A stretch of 64,000 bases of DNA from Anaerolineae bacterium (lineage in GTDB: Bacteria; Chloroflexota; Anaerolineae; Aggregatilineales; Phototrophicaceae), in assembly GCA_022820125.1 (NCBI GenBank), contig JAJEGA010000033.1, forward strand, positions 1 to 64,000. The letters are read 5' to 3'. The notes beneath the pieces were generated by a model. The model worked only from the letters and a program-made list of their open reading frames with translations. It was not told where the DNA came from and did no database searches. The position numbers and the translations under genes were made by a program. Of the stretch, positions 17,680 through 26,549 are shown one piece after another. Each line of letters begins with the position of its first letter. The first letter of the stretch is position 1.

Positions 17680-18183
17680 ATGCGAAAATGGATCATCCTG
17701 GTCTGCTGCCTCAGTCTCGCGGCGCTGGTCGATCAAATTGCCAAGGCCTGGGTGCTTTCCAATATGAGCCTGTACGAGAGCATCCAGCCGATTCCGGCGC
17801 TGGCGCCCTACTTCCAGTTTACGCGCAGCAGCAACACCGGCGCCGCCTTTGGCATTCTGCCGATGGCGGGCGATATCTTCCTCATTGTCGCGCTCGCCAT
17901 TGTCGGGGGCTTGCTGTGGTTTCTGCGTTCGCTGCCAGCGGATTCGCGCCTGGCGCCCTTTGCAATTGGGCTGGTTATCGGCGGCGCCAGCGGCAACATC
18001 ATCGATCGGGTTCAGCACGGTCACGTCGTCGATTTCATTCATTACCAGATCCCGGGCTTGATATCGAACGTGTCCAACCCGGCTGATCACGCAATCGTCT
18101 TGGGGGTCCTGCTCATCATTGCTGAAAGCCTCTGGCGAGACTACCGAAGCCGGGGGGCGCGGAACAGCGCCGCGGACATCTGA
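17680..18183 (+). CDS. lspA: Signal peptidase II (lipoprotein signal peptidase)
   Basis: 167 residues. Membrane aspartyl protease that removes the signal peptide from diacylglyceryl-modified prolipoproteins. Four hydrophobic segments. Catalytic Asp 1 is D109 in 'GNIIDRVQHGHVVDFI', Asp 2 is D136 in 'NPADHAIVLG'; 'FTRSSNTGAAFGI' is the other conserved block. GGAG (17670-17673) precedes ATG 17680. Works after Lgt, whose gene is at 39330-40406 in this window. Confidence 0.95.
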   Translation: MRKWIILVCCLSLAALVDQIAKAWVLSNMSLYESIQPIPALAPYFQFTRSSNTGAAFGILPMAGDIFLIVALAIVGGLLWFLRSLPADSRLAPFAIGLVIGGASGNIIDRVQHGHVVDFIHYQIPGLISNVSNPADHAIVLGVLLIIAESLWRDYRSRGARNSAADI

Positions 18184-18206
18184 TCAAGCGCGAGCAGATG
18201 GCGACG

Positions 18207-18728
18207 TTAGAAATTCTTTTCCAGTTCGATCTCGTCGCGTATGGTAATGCCATTTAGCCCGGTAATTGGAATTTGCGGCTTGATGCGCCGCGCCTCGGCA
18301 ATGGCGTTTCGATGCACCGAAACCAATTCATAGCCGCGCTTCTGCCAGAATTTCAGCGCGTCGAGATTGTCATTGGTGGTGACGAGCCACAGGCGCTTTA
18401 TGCCGGCTTCGCGCGCCCACTCTTCAACCGCCTCCACAAGCGCGCTGCCCACACCCATGGCTTCGTCCAAACTGTCCAGAGTGGTGATCTCGCACTCCTT
18501 GTCGCCGATATGCACCGTTATCAAGCCGATGTTTTCCGCCGGCGCCATGTCTTGCGGCGCGTCGGTTTCAGCCTCCGCGCTCCGCTCCGCCATGAAACCG
18601 GGCAGGAGGTGCCCATAAACAGCCCGCCCACGCGAGACAATCTGCGTTGTTCCCCAGCGTTCATCCAAAAAATGCGCCACCCACTCGCGATCGGCGCGTT
18701 CCAGGGGCCGAATTGTAAAGGCAGACAT
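18207..18728 (-). CDS. GNAT-family N-acetyltransferase
   Basis: 173 residues. ATG 18728 is preferred over GTG 18734 because the SD GAGGTC ends six bases before it. Motif A is 'SLDEAMGVGSALVEAVEEWAREAG'; 'RLWLVTTNDNLDALKFWQKRGYELV' is the typical motif B with the tyrosine-like end. The middle has an acidic 'AERSAEAETDAPQD' loop. Substrate unknown. Convergent with lspA, 23 bp apart. Confidence 0.87.
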   Translation of the reverse strand: MSAFTIRPLERADREWVAHFLDERWGTTQIVSRGRAVYGHLLPGFMAERSAEAETDAPQDMAPAENIGLITVHIGDKECEITTLDSLDEAMGVGSALVEAVEEWAREAGIKRLWLVTTNDNLDALKFWQKRGYELVSVHRNAIAEARRIKPQIPITGLNGITIRDEIELEKNF

Positions 18729-18809
18729 CGCCACGACCTCGATTCAAATTCATGCACAACAACCATTATAGCCCGACTTAATCAAGTTGGAAAATTATGC
18801 TGAAATGGG

Positions 18810-19083
18810 CAGGGCAATCGCAACAAACTGGCATCCGCTGCGACGAGCAAAACTAAACTGAAATTTAACCACCGAGGACACCGAGAGCGCCGAGAAATGC
18901 GTTTGATCAGAGATTTCACAGCATTTTGTCACAATATTTAGACGAGAAGAAAGTTTATCGACAAGGTAGCGGTATGCCTGCCTAATTCAAGCAGTGGATT
19001 TAGGAGAAGAGTCGTCAAAAGAACCTAAACTCGGTGTACTCGGTGTACTCGGTAGTAAAGAAAAATTTGATGCGATTGCCCTG
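18810..19083. mobile_element. MITE-like element, 274 bp, CACCGAGG core
   Basis: Terminal inverted repeats CAGGGCAATCGCAACAAA (left) and TTTGATGCGATTGCCCTG (right). Flanks CTGAAATGGG (18800-18809) and CTGAAGTGGC (19084-19093) match at 8 of 10 positions, so they look like an aged 10-bp target duplication. The interior has inverted ACCACCGAGGACACCGAG and CTCGGTGTACTCGGT motifs. No transposase reading frame. Same ends as the 193-bp elements at 24571 and 39003. Confidence 0.8.
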
Positions 19084-19212
19084 CTGAAGTGGCGCGCAAA
19101 CCAGCGCTGGCAATCTTCGAAAGCCGTCAGCCTGCCTCGAGTTGGCGCGGAGGGCACGGTCGGAGGCAGCGCCGCCGCGGCCGCCTTAAAAATGCAGGAC
19201 AAGGCTGCCCGG

Positions 19213-19722
19213 TCAAATGAGGCGCTCAAATTCGCGAATCCAGGCGTGACAGTGGCAAAGGCGCTGGTCTTCCGCTTTGGCAAAATACGCCGCCGCTGCT
19301 GTCATCCGGCGCTTCGCCTCATAATTCCGTCCCAGCCGATGGCTGACCATCGCCAGATAAAAGTGAGTTTCCGCGCGATCGGGCTGCGCCGCCAGCGAAT
19401 CGGTGAAGCGAGCCTCCGCGCTATGCCAGTCTTTGTCTCGATAGGCGATCATGCCCAGCCCATAATTGGCGAGCATTTCGTAAGGGTATAGTTTCAGGGC
19501 GCGCTCGAAGGCTTGCTTTGCCGCCAAGCGGTCCTTGCTCTCCAGCAAGAAATAACCCAAGGCGGCGTGGTACTCGGCATGCGTTGGCAGCACTTCAATT
19601 GAAGCGTTTATCCGCGCTGTCGCCGTCTTCATGTCGCGCTTGCTGTACGCGCTTAAGGCGGCGCGATAATGCTCATCAGCCCGGTAGCGGGCGGCGCCAA
19701 AATATCTCGACAGTATCCTCAT
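19213..19722 (-). CDS. TPR-repeat protein
   Basis: 169 residues with three or four tetratricopeptide repeats (about 18-120), for example 'AEYHAALGYFLLESKDRLAAKQAFERALKLYP', 'EMLANYGLGMIAYRDKDWHSAEARF' and 'AETHFYLAMVSHRLGRNYEAKRRM'. TPRs mediate protein contacts; no partner is evident. No signal peptide. The C-terminus has a 'CHCH' pair. It lies next to an RDD membrane protein on the same strand (80-bp gap), with which it could be transcribed. Confidence 0.8.
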   Translation of the reverse strand: MRILSRYFGAARYRADEHYRAALSAYSKRDMKTATARINASIEVLPTHAEYHAALGYFLLESKDRLAAKQAFERALKLYPYEMLANYGLGMIAYRDKDWHSAEARFTDSLAAQPDRAETHFYLAMVSHRLGRNYEAKRRMTAAAAYFAKAEDQRLCHCHAWIREFERLI

Positions 19723-19802
19723 CGCTTGGCTGGAGAACTGATCGCCTGCGCGGAAGCCGCGGCGTTATTCGCGTCAAGTTGGCCGCGCCCTGTGATGATC
19801 TT

Positions 19803-20264
19803 CTAGCGATAAATCTTGCCGGTCGCGCGCGGGCTATCTGCGCGTACGACATAGGTGCCCGCCAGTTTGTCGTGCCAGGTCTGGTTGTTGCCGTCGAATA
19901 TCGCCCAGATATATCCCAGCCCGCAGATTAGCGCGCTAACGTGGTAGCCGATCGCGCGAATGAAGGCATCTGTGTCCGACAACCCGGAGCCATCGGCTTT
20001 AACCACTCGAATCCCGACCATTGATTTGCCCGGCGTCTGCCCGTCGCGGCGCGTCCAGAAATACCAGTGATACACAACTGAAAGCGCCAAACCAATAAAC
20101 TGCACAAAGGTCAAGCCCGCCACTGAGAGGATCGCGATCAGCAGAGTCGCGAGCAGAGCAAGCGCGATGCCATCAATGATGCTGGCGCCCAACCGCGCCA
20201 TGAGGCCCGCTAGCTGAACAGAATCGTAAGAAGTAGTCTGATCGTGCTTCGTTTTTTCATGCAT
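19803..20264 (-). CDS. RDD-family membrane protein
   Basis: 153 residues with three membrane segments. The domain begins 'LAGLMARLGASIIDGIALALLATLL', then 'YHWYFWTRRDGQTPGKSMVGIRVVKADG' and ends 'QTWHDKLAGTYVVRAD', matching the RDD signature with ARLGASIID in place of R...D. RDD proteins are of unsettled function, some implicated in ion exchange. The 120-bp gap upstream contains no feature I recognise. Confidence 0.88.
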   Translation of the reverse strand: MHEKTKHDQTTSYDSVQLAGLMARLGASIIDGIALALLATLLIAILSVAGLTFVQFIGLALSVVYHWYFWTRRDGQTPGKSMVGIRVVKADGSGLSDTDAFIRAIGYHVSALICGLGYIWAIFDGNNQTWHDKLAGTYVVRADSPRATGKIYR

Positions 20265-20385
20265 GTAGAATTTAGCTCCTGGAACTTGTACCGCTTAAAT
20301 TTACTTGCGAGCGCCTTTGACCGCCCTTTAGTGTAGAATCAGGCGTCGCCCATAGTCTGATTTACGCATCTTTCGCTGTTTTGTT

Positions 20386-21411
20386 TCAATCGTGCAGCTC
20401 ATACAGAATCGCCGGGTTTGGCGAGGCCTCGAATTCTTTTAGGTTGGCGATGGTGAGATGGCCATGTTGATACAAGTACTCGATATGCGCGCCGGCTTCT
20501 TCAATCGCCAGCAGGATGTGATAACCTTCGACATCGGGATACATCGCCTGTGAAATCTGGCTGATGGTCATCGGCGCGCCCGCTTCGCGCATGATCTTGC
20601 GAATGCGATCGAGCTTGCGATTGTGGCTGGCGCGTATCGCGTGGATGCGTCCGTACAGATCGTGTATGGCATCCTCATGGCCGCCCAAAGCGAGTCGAAT
20701 GCCTTGATAGCGCAGCAGCTTGCGCAGCGAATCGGCATAATGATCCAAACCCATATAATGGGTGATGCTCTCGGGCGACTGATGCGGCGTCGTGCGCGAT
20801 AAGACGTGATCCGCGCTGAGAAGCACATCGCCCAGCCGGATGCATACCTGCCCAGGGCAGTGCCCGGGCGTGTGAATAAACTCCATGCCGTCGATAATGC
20901 CTTCGTCTTCGAGGCTGAAATCGACTTCGATTGACCTAAGGTGTTTCTTGGCGAAGCCGTACATCTCGAAGAGCGTTTCGCGCAAGGCGGGATTGATGCC
21001 GGCGCGCTCGAAATAGATGCCCAGCGCTTTGGTCGCAACGATCACGCGCTCTTCATAATTCGTCAGCACGCGGCGGTCAAGCTCGTGGATGCCCACCGCG
21101 GCGTCCGTATGTTCTTTGACAAAGGCCAAGCCGCCAAAGTGATCAATATGACCATGAGAGATAATGACGCGCTCAATATCGCGCAGCGTATAACTACAGC
21201 CAAAATTCTCTTTTAGCTGCCGGAATCCATCCAGCAGATCATCGTTGCTGCGCCCCATGCCCGAACCGGTATCAACCAGCGTGAGCGCGCCGGCGCCTTC
21301 CAACACAAAAGCGTAGCCAGAGAAGTTGTTGGGGAAAAGCACCAACGGCAAGCGGTAAATGTCGACGCCGCTGCTGCTGCGAAAATGTTCTACTGGCGGA
21401 AGAAGCTGCAT
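20386..21411 (-). CDS. Metallo-beta-lactamase-fold hydrolase with C-terminal helical domain
   Basis: 341 residues from ATG 21411, which has GAGG about ten bases upstream; GTG 21447 is the alternative. Zinc motif 'SHGHIDHFGG', third His in 'IHTPGHCPGQVCIRLGD', fourth Asp in 'LLSADHVL'. Residues from about 240 on ('RASHNRKLDRIRKIMREAGAPMTISQIS') resemble the winged-helix tail of the LACTB2-like branch. Such enzymes hydrolyse thioesters, lactones or RNA; the substrate is not inferable. Confidence 0.88.
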   Translation of the reverse strand: MQLLPPVEHFRSSSGVDIYRLPLVLFPNNFSGYAFVLEGAGALTLVDTGSGMGRSNDDLLDGFRQLKENFGCSYTLRDIERVIISHGHIDHFGGLAFVKEHTDAAVGIHELDRRVLTNYEERVIVATKALGIYFERAGINPALRETLFEMYGFAKKHLRSIEVDFSLEDEGIIDGMEFIHTPGHCPGQVCIRLGDVLLSADHVLSRTTPHQSPESITHYMGLDHYADSLRKLLRYQGIRLALGGHEDAIHDLYGRIHAIRASHNRKLDRIRKIMREAGAPMTISQISQAMYPDVEGYHILLAIEEAGAHIEYLYQHGHLTIANLKEFEASPNPAILYELHD

Positions 21412-21457
21412 ATTTTCGTTTTCCTCACTCGACTGGAATGATGCCACAGGAATACTG

Positions 21458-21474
21458 TTTCAGCGATTGCCCTG
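21458..21474. repeat. Solitary MITE terminal repeat remnant
   Basis: GCGATTGCCCTG plus upstream TTT matches the right end of the four MITE-like elements, but no left end lies within 300 bp. It sits between the CaCA stop and the MBL start, so it may be a decayed end. Confidence 0.4.
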
Positions 21475-21476
21475 AT

Positions 21477-22451
21477 TCAATTCGCAAGCGGGCTTGCGCC
21501 GCCAGTTAGGAAACTGTAGACGATGAAGGCGATATAGGCGCCCAGAAACAGCGCCGACTGCAGCCGCCCCAGCTGATGCCGGCGCAAGAATGGCAGCAGC
21601 AGCGCTGCAAAGGCGATCATAACGAAGAATTCCAGCCGAACCTCCGCGCTCCGCACCGCAATCGGCTGAATGAGGGCGGTCAAGCCAAGAATAAGCAGGA
21701 GGTTGGCGATGTTCGAGCCGACGATGTTGCCAATCGCCAGGTCGGTTTCGCGGTGATAGGCTGCTGAGAGCGAGGCGGCGAGCTCGGGCAGCGATGTGCC
21801 GAAGGCGACCAGGGTGATGGCGATCACCAATTCGCTGACGCCAATCGCGCGCGCGAGATTGACAGCGCCTTCCACCATCATCCGCGAGCCAAAGAGGAGC
21901 GCCAGAATCCCGAGCAGCAGCCAGACGAATTCGGGTCCGCGCTTGTGCTCGTTTCGCGGCGCTTGATCAAGATCCGCCAGCAGTCGATCGCGCTCGTTCT
22001 GCTCGTTCTTCGCCAGCCGATACATCATCGCGTTAAAGCCGGCGAAGCCCAACAGCAAGAGGGCGCCATCCAGACGATCAATGCCGCCGTCCAGCGTCAG
22101 GATGTAGGCGCCGATCGAAAAGCAAATCATGATAGGAATCTCGCGCCGCAGCAAATTGGCTTTGACGCTCAAGGGCGCTATCAAGCCGGTAGCGCCCAGT
22201 ATCAAGCCGATGTTCGCAATGTTGGAGCCGATGACGTTGCCGATCGCCAGATCGCTTTTGCCGACCAGCGCCGCCTGAACGCTGACGAGAAGTTCGGGCA
22301 TGGATGTGCCGATGGCGACGAAGGTGAGCGCGATCACCAGAACGGAGACACCGAAGGACAGCGCCAGATTCGACGCGCCCCGCACCAGCCAGTTGCCGCC
22401 ATAAAACAAGGCGACCAATCCAGCCAGGAGCAGAGCGGCGTCGAATAGCAT
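21477..22451 (-). CDS. CaCA-family Na+/Ca2+ antiporter (YrbG-like)
   Basis: 324 residues with about 10 membrane helices and two inverted alpha repeats: 'VAIGTSMPELLVSVQAAL...AIGNVIGSNIANIGLILG' and 'VAFGTSLPELAASLSAAY...AIGNIVGSNIANLLLILG'. The G-T-S-x-P-E and G-S-N-x-x-N cores hold the cation ligands of the family. A charged cytosolic loop ('KNEQNERDRLLADLDQAPRNEHKRG') separates the halves. Exchanges sodium or protons for calcium or related cations. Confidence 0.93.
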   Translation of the reverse strand: MLFDAALLLAGLVALFYGGNWLVRGASNLALSFGVSVLVIALTFVAIGTSMPELLVSVQAALVGKSDLAIGNVIGSNIANIGLILGATGLIAPLSVKANLLRREIPIMICFSIGAYILTLDGGIDRLDGALLLLGFAGFNAMMYRLAKNEQNERDRLLADLDQAPRNEHKRGPEFVWLLLGILALLFGSRMMVEGAVNLARAIGVSELVIAITLVAFGTSLPELAASLSAAYHRETDLAIGNIVGSNIANLLLILGLTALIQPIAVRSAEVRLEFFVMIAFAALLLPFLRRHQLGRLQSALFLGAYIAFIVYSFLTGGASPLAN

Positions 22452-22503
22452 TGGCTATCGTCCCAGACTTGGCTCGCATTCGAGTAGCGAGCGCAATCGG
22501 TTT

Positions 22504-24381
22504 TCAGGCATAGATAACATGCTGCAGCAGGAAGCGGTCGATCCGGCGGTAGTAGGTTTCGATCGTCTCCGCTTTGCGCCAGCCATGCCCTTCGCCCTCA
22601 AAGACATGGTATTCGTGCGGGATGCCGCGCCGCTTCAAGGAGGCGACGATGCCATCCGATTGATCTTGCGGCACGACGACATCATCCGTGCCCTGGAAGA
22701 CGATAATCGGATCGACAATCTTGTCCGCCTGGAAGACTGGCGAGCGTTCGCGATAAAGATCAGCCGCCTCGGGCAATTCGCCCAGCAGCCAAAAGGTATA
22801 GCGCTCTTCAAACTTGTGCGTGTCCATCAGTAAAGCGAATTGATTGGACACGCCATAAGAGCAGACGCCGGCTTTGTAGAAGCCGGGATAGTCAACTAGC
22901 GATTGCAAGACGGTGAAGCCGCCAGCGCTGCCGCCCATGATCACAGCTTTGTTCTCATCGATGAGACCTTCGCTCGCCAGATGCTTCACACCGGCGATCG
23001 AATCAATAACGTCATAGACGCCCCAATTGCCGCGATGCATGTTCATATAAGCTTTGCCGTAGCCGGTGCTGCCGCGATGATTCACCAACAGCACGGCGTA
23101 ACCGCGCGTGGTGAAGAATTGCGCTTCGTTATAAAAGCCGGCGCAACGCTGCGAAGTCGGACCGCCATGCACGTTGACAATTAGGGGCGGCGGACCTTCA
23201 GGCATCTCGTCTTGCAGCACCGGCGGATAATACAAGCCGTGCGCATCGCCGCCGTCGTCGCCCCGCCAGCTTATCGCCCGCCCTAGCGAAAGCTGATCCT
23301 CGCGCAAGTTTTCCGCGCCTTGCCGTCGGTGAATGGTTGCCGCTCCACCCGGATCGATGGAGATCACGCGCGGCGGTATCAAGGCGGACGAAGCGAGCAT
23401 GCTGACGGCGCCGGAAGCGGGCGCAACGCTGATTTGCGTCAGTTCGGTGTAGGCTTCCAAACCAGAAACCGTCTCGCTTGCGGAGGACTCAAGATCGCAG
23501 CGGCGCAAACTAAAAAAGCCAAGACGATTCTCCAAGTAGAAGATCGAGCGGCTGTCGCCGGCCCAGCCGTAGCTGCGCAAGCCCTGCGCCCAAGCCGGCG
23601 TTCCATGTTCGGCTTCATCAAATGTCAGCTGCCGGCGAGTCCCTTCCTGTAGATCATAGAGAACTATTTGGCTCCATCCGCTAGCGTCGCTGACATAAGA
23701 CAGATAGCGGCCATCGGGCGAGAACTCCGGCTGAAAGATTGACGTATCGGTATCCCCATCCACAGTCACAATATCTTGCGCGCGCGGCATCGGGCCGCCG
23801 GCGGCATCCAGCGAGAGCAAGCGCAGTTCGCTGCCGACCCAAGGCATCTGCGGATGATTCCAGGCGATGAAGGCGATATGGCTTCCGGCCGGGTGCCAGG
23901 CCGGCTGCATAACAAAATCGGCGCCATAGGCGAGCTTCTGCGGGAAATGTTCGCCAGCGGCGTCGACAATAGCAAGGCCGTCGACGTGCTCGTAACTATG
24001 GACAAAGGCGACCCATTCGCCATCAGGCGATACCGCGGGCGAGGCGTAATTGCCAAAAGCGGGCGTTATCGCGCGGGGAGCGCCACCGGCGAGCGCCTGA
24101 CTATAAAGCCTTCCATTTGCGGCAAAGTAGGCTTTGCCAGCGCCAAGCGAGAATGCGCCGCCGCCATAACCGACGCGCCCGGCGACATTCAGCGTCACGT
24201 CGGTCAAATCGCGGGGCGCCTGCCCGCCAGTCTGCGCCTGAAGCACACCGGTTTTTGCGCGATTCTCCCACCAAACGAGCGTGTCCCCAGCGTGATTCCA
24301 TTGGGCGTCGCGCAAGCTGACCCCGCCCGCGATCGACGCCCCACTGATGGGGCTGTCCCAGGCGCCGTAAGGTTTGCCCAT
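22504..24381 (-). CDS. S9-family prolyl oligopeptidase-like peptidase
   Basis: 625 residues. N-terminal WD/TolB-like beta-propeller (about 15-370, 'PAVSPDGEWVAFV', 'PEFSPDGRYLSYVSD') and C-terminal alpha/beta hydrolase. Catalytic Ser S485 in 'MGGSAGGFTV', Asp in 'QGTDDVVVPQDQ', His in 'EGEGHGWRKAETI'; 'NVHGGPTSQ' is the oxyanion segment. No signal peptide, so a cytosolic acylaminoacyl/dipeptidyl-type peptidase is likely. A bidirectional hairpin lies upstream at 24436-24468. Confidence 0.93.
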   Translation of the reverse strand: MGKPYGAWDSPISGASIAGGVSLRDAQWNHAGDTLVWWENRAKTGVLQAQTGGQAPRDLTDVTLNVAGRVGYGGGAFSLGAGKAYFAANGRLYSQALAGGAPRAITPAFGNYASPAVSPDGEWVAFVHSYEHVDGLAIVDAAGEHFPQKLAYGADFVMQPAWHPAGSHIAFIAWNHPQMPWVGSELRLLSLDAAGGPMPRAQDIVTVDGDTDTSIFQPEFSPDGRYLSYVSDASGWSQIVLYDLQEGTRRQLTFDEAEHGTPAWAQGLRSYGWAGDSRSIFYLENRLGFFSLRRCDLESSASETVSGLEAYTELTQISVAPASGAVSMLASSALIPPRVISIDPGGAATIHRRQGAENLREDQLSLGRAISWRGDDGGDAHGLYYPPVLQDEMPEGPPPLIVNVHGGPTSQRCAGFYNEAQFFTTRGYAVLLVNHRGSTGYGKAYMNMHRGNWGVYDVIDSIAGVKHLASEGLIDENKAVIMGGSAGGFTVLQSLVDYPGFYKAGVCSYGVSNQFALLMDTHKFEERYTFWLLGELPEAADLYRERSPVFQADKIVDPIIVFQGTDDVVVPQDQSDGIVASLKRRGIPHEYHVFEGEGHGWRKAETIETYYRRIDRFLLQHVIYA

Positions 24382-24435
24382 ATCACAAGCCTCAAATGCA
24401 ATTGATTAACGTTACAAATTTTACCCCAGCCGTAG

Positions 24436-24468
24436 GAAAACAAAATGCCCACTTGCGCGGGCACTTTG
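24436..24468 (-). terminator. Intrinsic terminator downstream of the L,D-transpeptidase gene
   Basis: On the minus strand CAAAGTGCCC-GCGCAAGT-GGGCATTTTG pairs over ten positions (one G-T), followed by TTTTCC. It would stop transcripts from the minus-strand gene ending at 24798 before the S9 peptidase gene. Confidence 0.65.
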
Positions 24469-24570
24469 CGACTAAATTCAGTAGCATAAAATGCTTTATG
24501 TGAGTACAGCGTCAACCTTCTTCAATATAGCCTGAGCTCATCGCGGCGTCAAGGCGATGACTGGGCAATG

Positions 24571-24763
24571 CAGGCCAATCGCGCCAAAATCATAATGCGC
24601 CGTTCGCCACGAATATTGTGAAAATGTAGGGGCGTATCGGCGATACGCCCATTGAATATGACATAAATTTTGCGGGCGTTTCAGCGAAACGCCCCTACAG
24701 ATTACGAAATGTGAGGGAAGATTTTTATTTATCAGCGCAATTTCATTTGATGCGATTGCCCTG
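24571..24763. mobile_element. MITE-like element, 193 bp, GTAGGGGCG core
   Basis: Ends CAGGCCAATCGCGCCAAA and TTTGATGCGATTGCCCTG. Same length (193 bp) as 39003-39195 and near-identical to it in inverse orientation. Flanks CTGGGCAATG and ATGGGCGATG agree at 8 of 10 bases. The interior holds a two-hairpin unit (24626-24698) with stems GGGCGTATC/GATACGCCC and GGGCGTTTC/GAAACGCCC. No coding capacity. Confidence 0.85.
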
Positions 24764-24797
24764 ATGGGCGATGCCGCCGGCAGCTATGGCATGAAGG

Positions 24798-26549
24798 TCA
24801 GGCTTCGACGGGCCGGTAATTCGTGTCTACCGTGCTTATGTATTCGAGCGCATATCGGCCCAAGTCGCTTTCGGGCGCGAACTCATCAGATATGATCTCG
24901 ACCACCGTGCCTGTTTCCGCCCAATCATAGAGTTCTTTCGCCTTGCTGTTCAATGACATGATGCAGCCAAAGGTGGTTGGCTCGTAGGTATATCCGCCAC
25001 CGAGCAAGTTTCCGTTAGGCAATCTGACGGCGCCGTGGAAGCCATTCATCAAGCCCGGCACGACCTCGTAAACGCCCATGAACCAGAACATCTCCCACTG
25101 ATTGCAGTTGGTGCCCAGGTCACTGCAGAGCGCATAACTGCTGCCGAAGGATCTGGGATTGTGCGTCAGAATCTGGAAGATGCCGGGGTATGTCGGCGCG
25201 GTCTCACGCCCCGATGAAATGCCCCAACTGAAGAGCAAGTCGCCGTTCTCAAAGGCGACGAGCCATTGCGATTGCAGGTCGACGATGATGCGCTTATGCG
25301 GCACCGGGTCTCGCGGCAGCAGGATATCGCGCGATGGTATTTGAATCTCTTGACCGACCACCAGCGCGCCCCAGTTTACGGTTGGATTCGCGTCCCGAAT
25401 CAGCTCATAGGGCACGCCTTCCTTGCGCCCGATGCGGAATCCGGTGTCTTGCCGCACAACCGAGTAGGGCTCCGGCAGGTAATTCAGGCGGAAGATGACA
25501 TCGGACGCGCCGTTGTTAAGCGCCTCTTGCAGCTTTTCTGTCGCCTGCAATTCATCAATGTAGCGCCCGCCATTGACCAGTTTAAGATTCTCGCTGTCTA
25601 TGAATTGTCGAAAGGCGTTTTGGCGCACAGACAATCCGTTTTCGCCAGCCGTTAACCATTCCGCCACCTGCTTCTGGTTGACGGCGAAGTGAATCGTCTG
25701 ATCCTTAAAGGGATCGTAGCCACGGAGGCGCACGCCATCTTGCAGGAATACGATGGCTTGGTCAAGAAAGGGCGCGCTGTCCAAGACCGTGGGGTTAAGC
25801 GAGATGGTCTGAAGCTCGAAGCGCTTGAATGAAACCGCATCAGCCGCTTTTTCTTTCAGCAAGCGCAAGCTCTCGGTGATATCGAGATGACGCCCGCGGC
25901 GCCCGGGCACCGTAATCAAGCGCCCGCCCGACCATTTGTAACCAGCTTCGTACTGCTGCACGTAGACAGCTTCGGTGAAGTCGAGCAGCAGCGATTGCGC
26001 CTTGCCGTGCGAAATGGTGAGCTGGGGCTCGATATTGATGCCGAGCGGTATGCCCGCCATGCCCACGGCTTTGGCGGCCTGCGCCATGGCAGCAGCATCA
26101 ATGGCCAAGCCGAGATCTTCGGGCCGCGCCTGCTTCACGGTCTCGCCATCAACCGTGATATCGATTAACAATTCGTAATCCCAATGCTCGCGTATCACCG
26201 CCTCGGCTTCTTCCGGCGTTAACTCGCCTACGGCAAGCCCCATCGCGTAGACATTGGGGAAAATGCGCCCCGCCATCAGGAAGTTCGAAACGAAGAACGC
26301 CACGACCAAAACCGTGACCAGGGTCGTCAGCTTTGCCACTGGCGAACGACTGGAGAATAGCCAAGCCAGCGCGCGGTGAGATCGCTTGTATTCATTGTAT
26401 GACGGGAAGTAGCGGCGCAAGAATGTATGCTCGCTGCCAGCCGCCACCTTGCCTTCCATCATGGCGAGACGGCACTGCCGCCGCGCCAGATTGCGGTCGC
26501 GTACGCGTTTGGCTTTACGTCTGTTCGGTGTTGCCGATTCGGCATTCAT
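24798..26549 (-). CDS. L,D-transpeptidase with LysM and VanW-like PG-binding domains
   Basis: 583 residues. A basic cytosolic tail of about 70 residues, one membrane helix ('LVTVLVVAFFVSNFLMAG'), two peptidoglycan-binding repeats of the VanW-associated type (about 95-370), a LysM-like segment ('EGVPYELIRDANPTVNWGALVVGQEIQIP') and a YkuD catalytic domain. In the latter 'GFHGAVRLPNG' supplies the catalytic His and 'TTFGCIMS' the Cys; the usual SHGC-x-R is here TFGC-x-M, an altered active-site loop. Cross-links or remodels peptidoglycan from the membrane. No SD stands out before the ATG. Confidence 0.85.
   Translation of the reverse strand: MNAESATPNRRKAKRVRDRNLARRQCRLAMMEGKVAAGSEHTFLRRYFPSYNEYKRSHRALAWLFSSRSPVAKLTTLVTVLVVAFFVSNFLMAGRIFPNVYAMGLAVGELTPEEAEAVIREHWDYELLIDITVDGETVKQARPEDLGLAIDAAAMAQAAKAVGMAGIPLGINIEPQLTISHGKAQSLLLDFTEAVYVQQYEAGYKWSGGRLITVPGRRGRHLDITESLRLLKEKAADAVSFKRFELQTISLNPTVLDSAPFLDQAIVFLQDGVRLRGYDPFKDQTIHFAVNQKQVAEWLTAGENGLSVRQNAFRQFIDSENLKLVNGGRYIDELQATEKLQEALNNGASDVIFRLNYLPEPYSVVRQDTGFRIGRKEGVPYELIRDANPTVNWGALVVGQEIQIPSRDILLPRDPVPHKRIIVDLQSQWLVAFENGDLLFSWGISSGRETAPTYPGIFQILTHNPRSFGSSYALCSDLGTNCNQWEMFWFMGVYEVVPGLMNGFHGAVRLPNGNLLGGGYTYEPTTFGCIMSLNSKAKELYDWAETGTVVEIISDEFAPESDLGRYALEYISTVDTNYRPVEA

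Noticed and set aside
20331-20336. TAGAAT box as a + promoter
   Set aside because: No plus-strand gene follows; both neighbours are on the minus strand.
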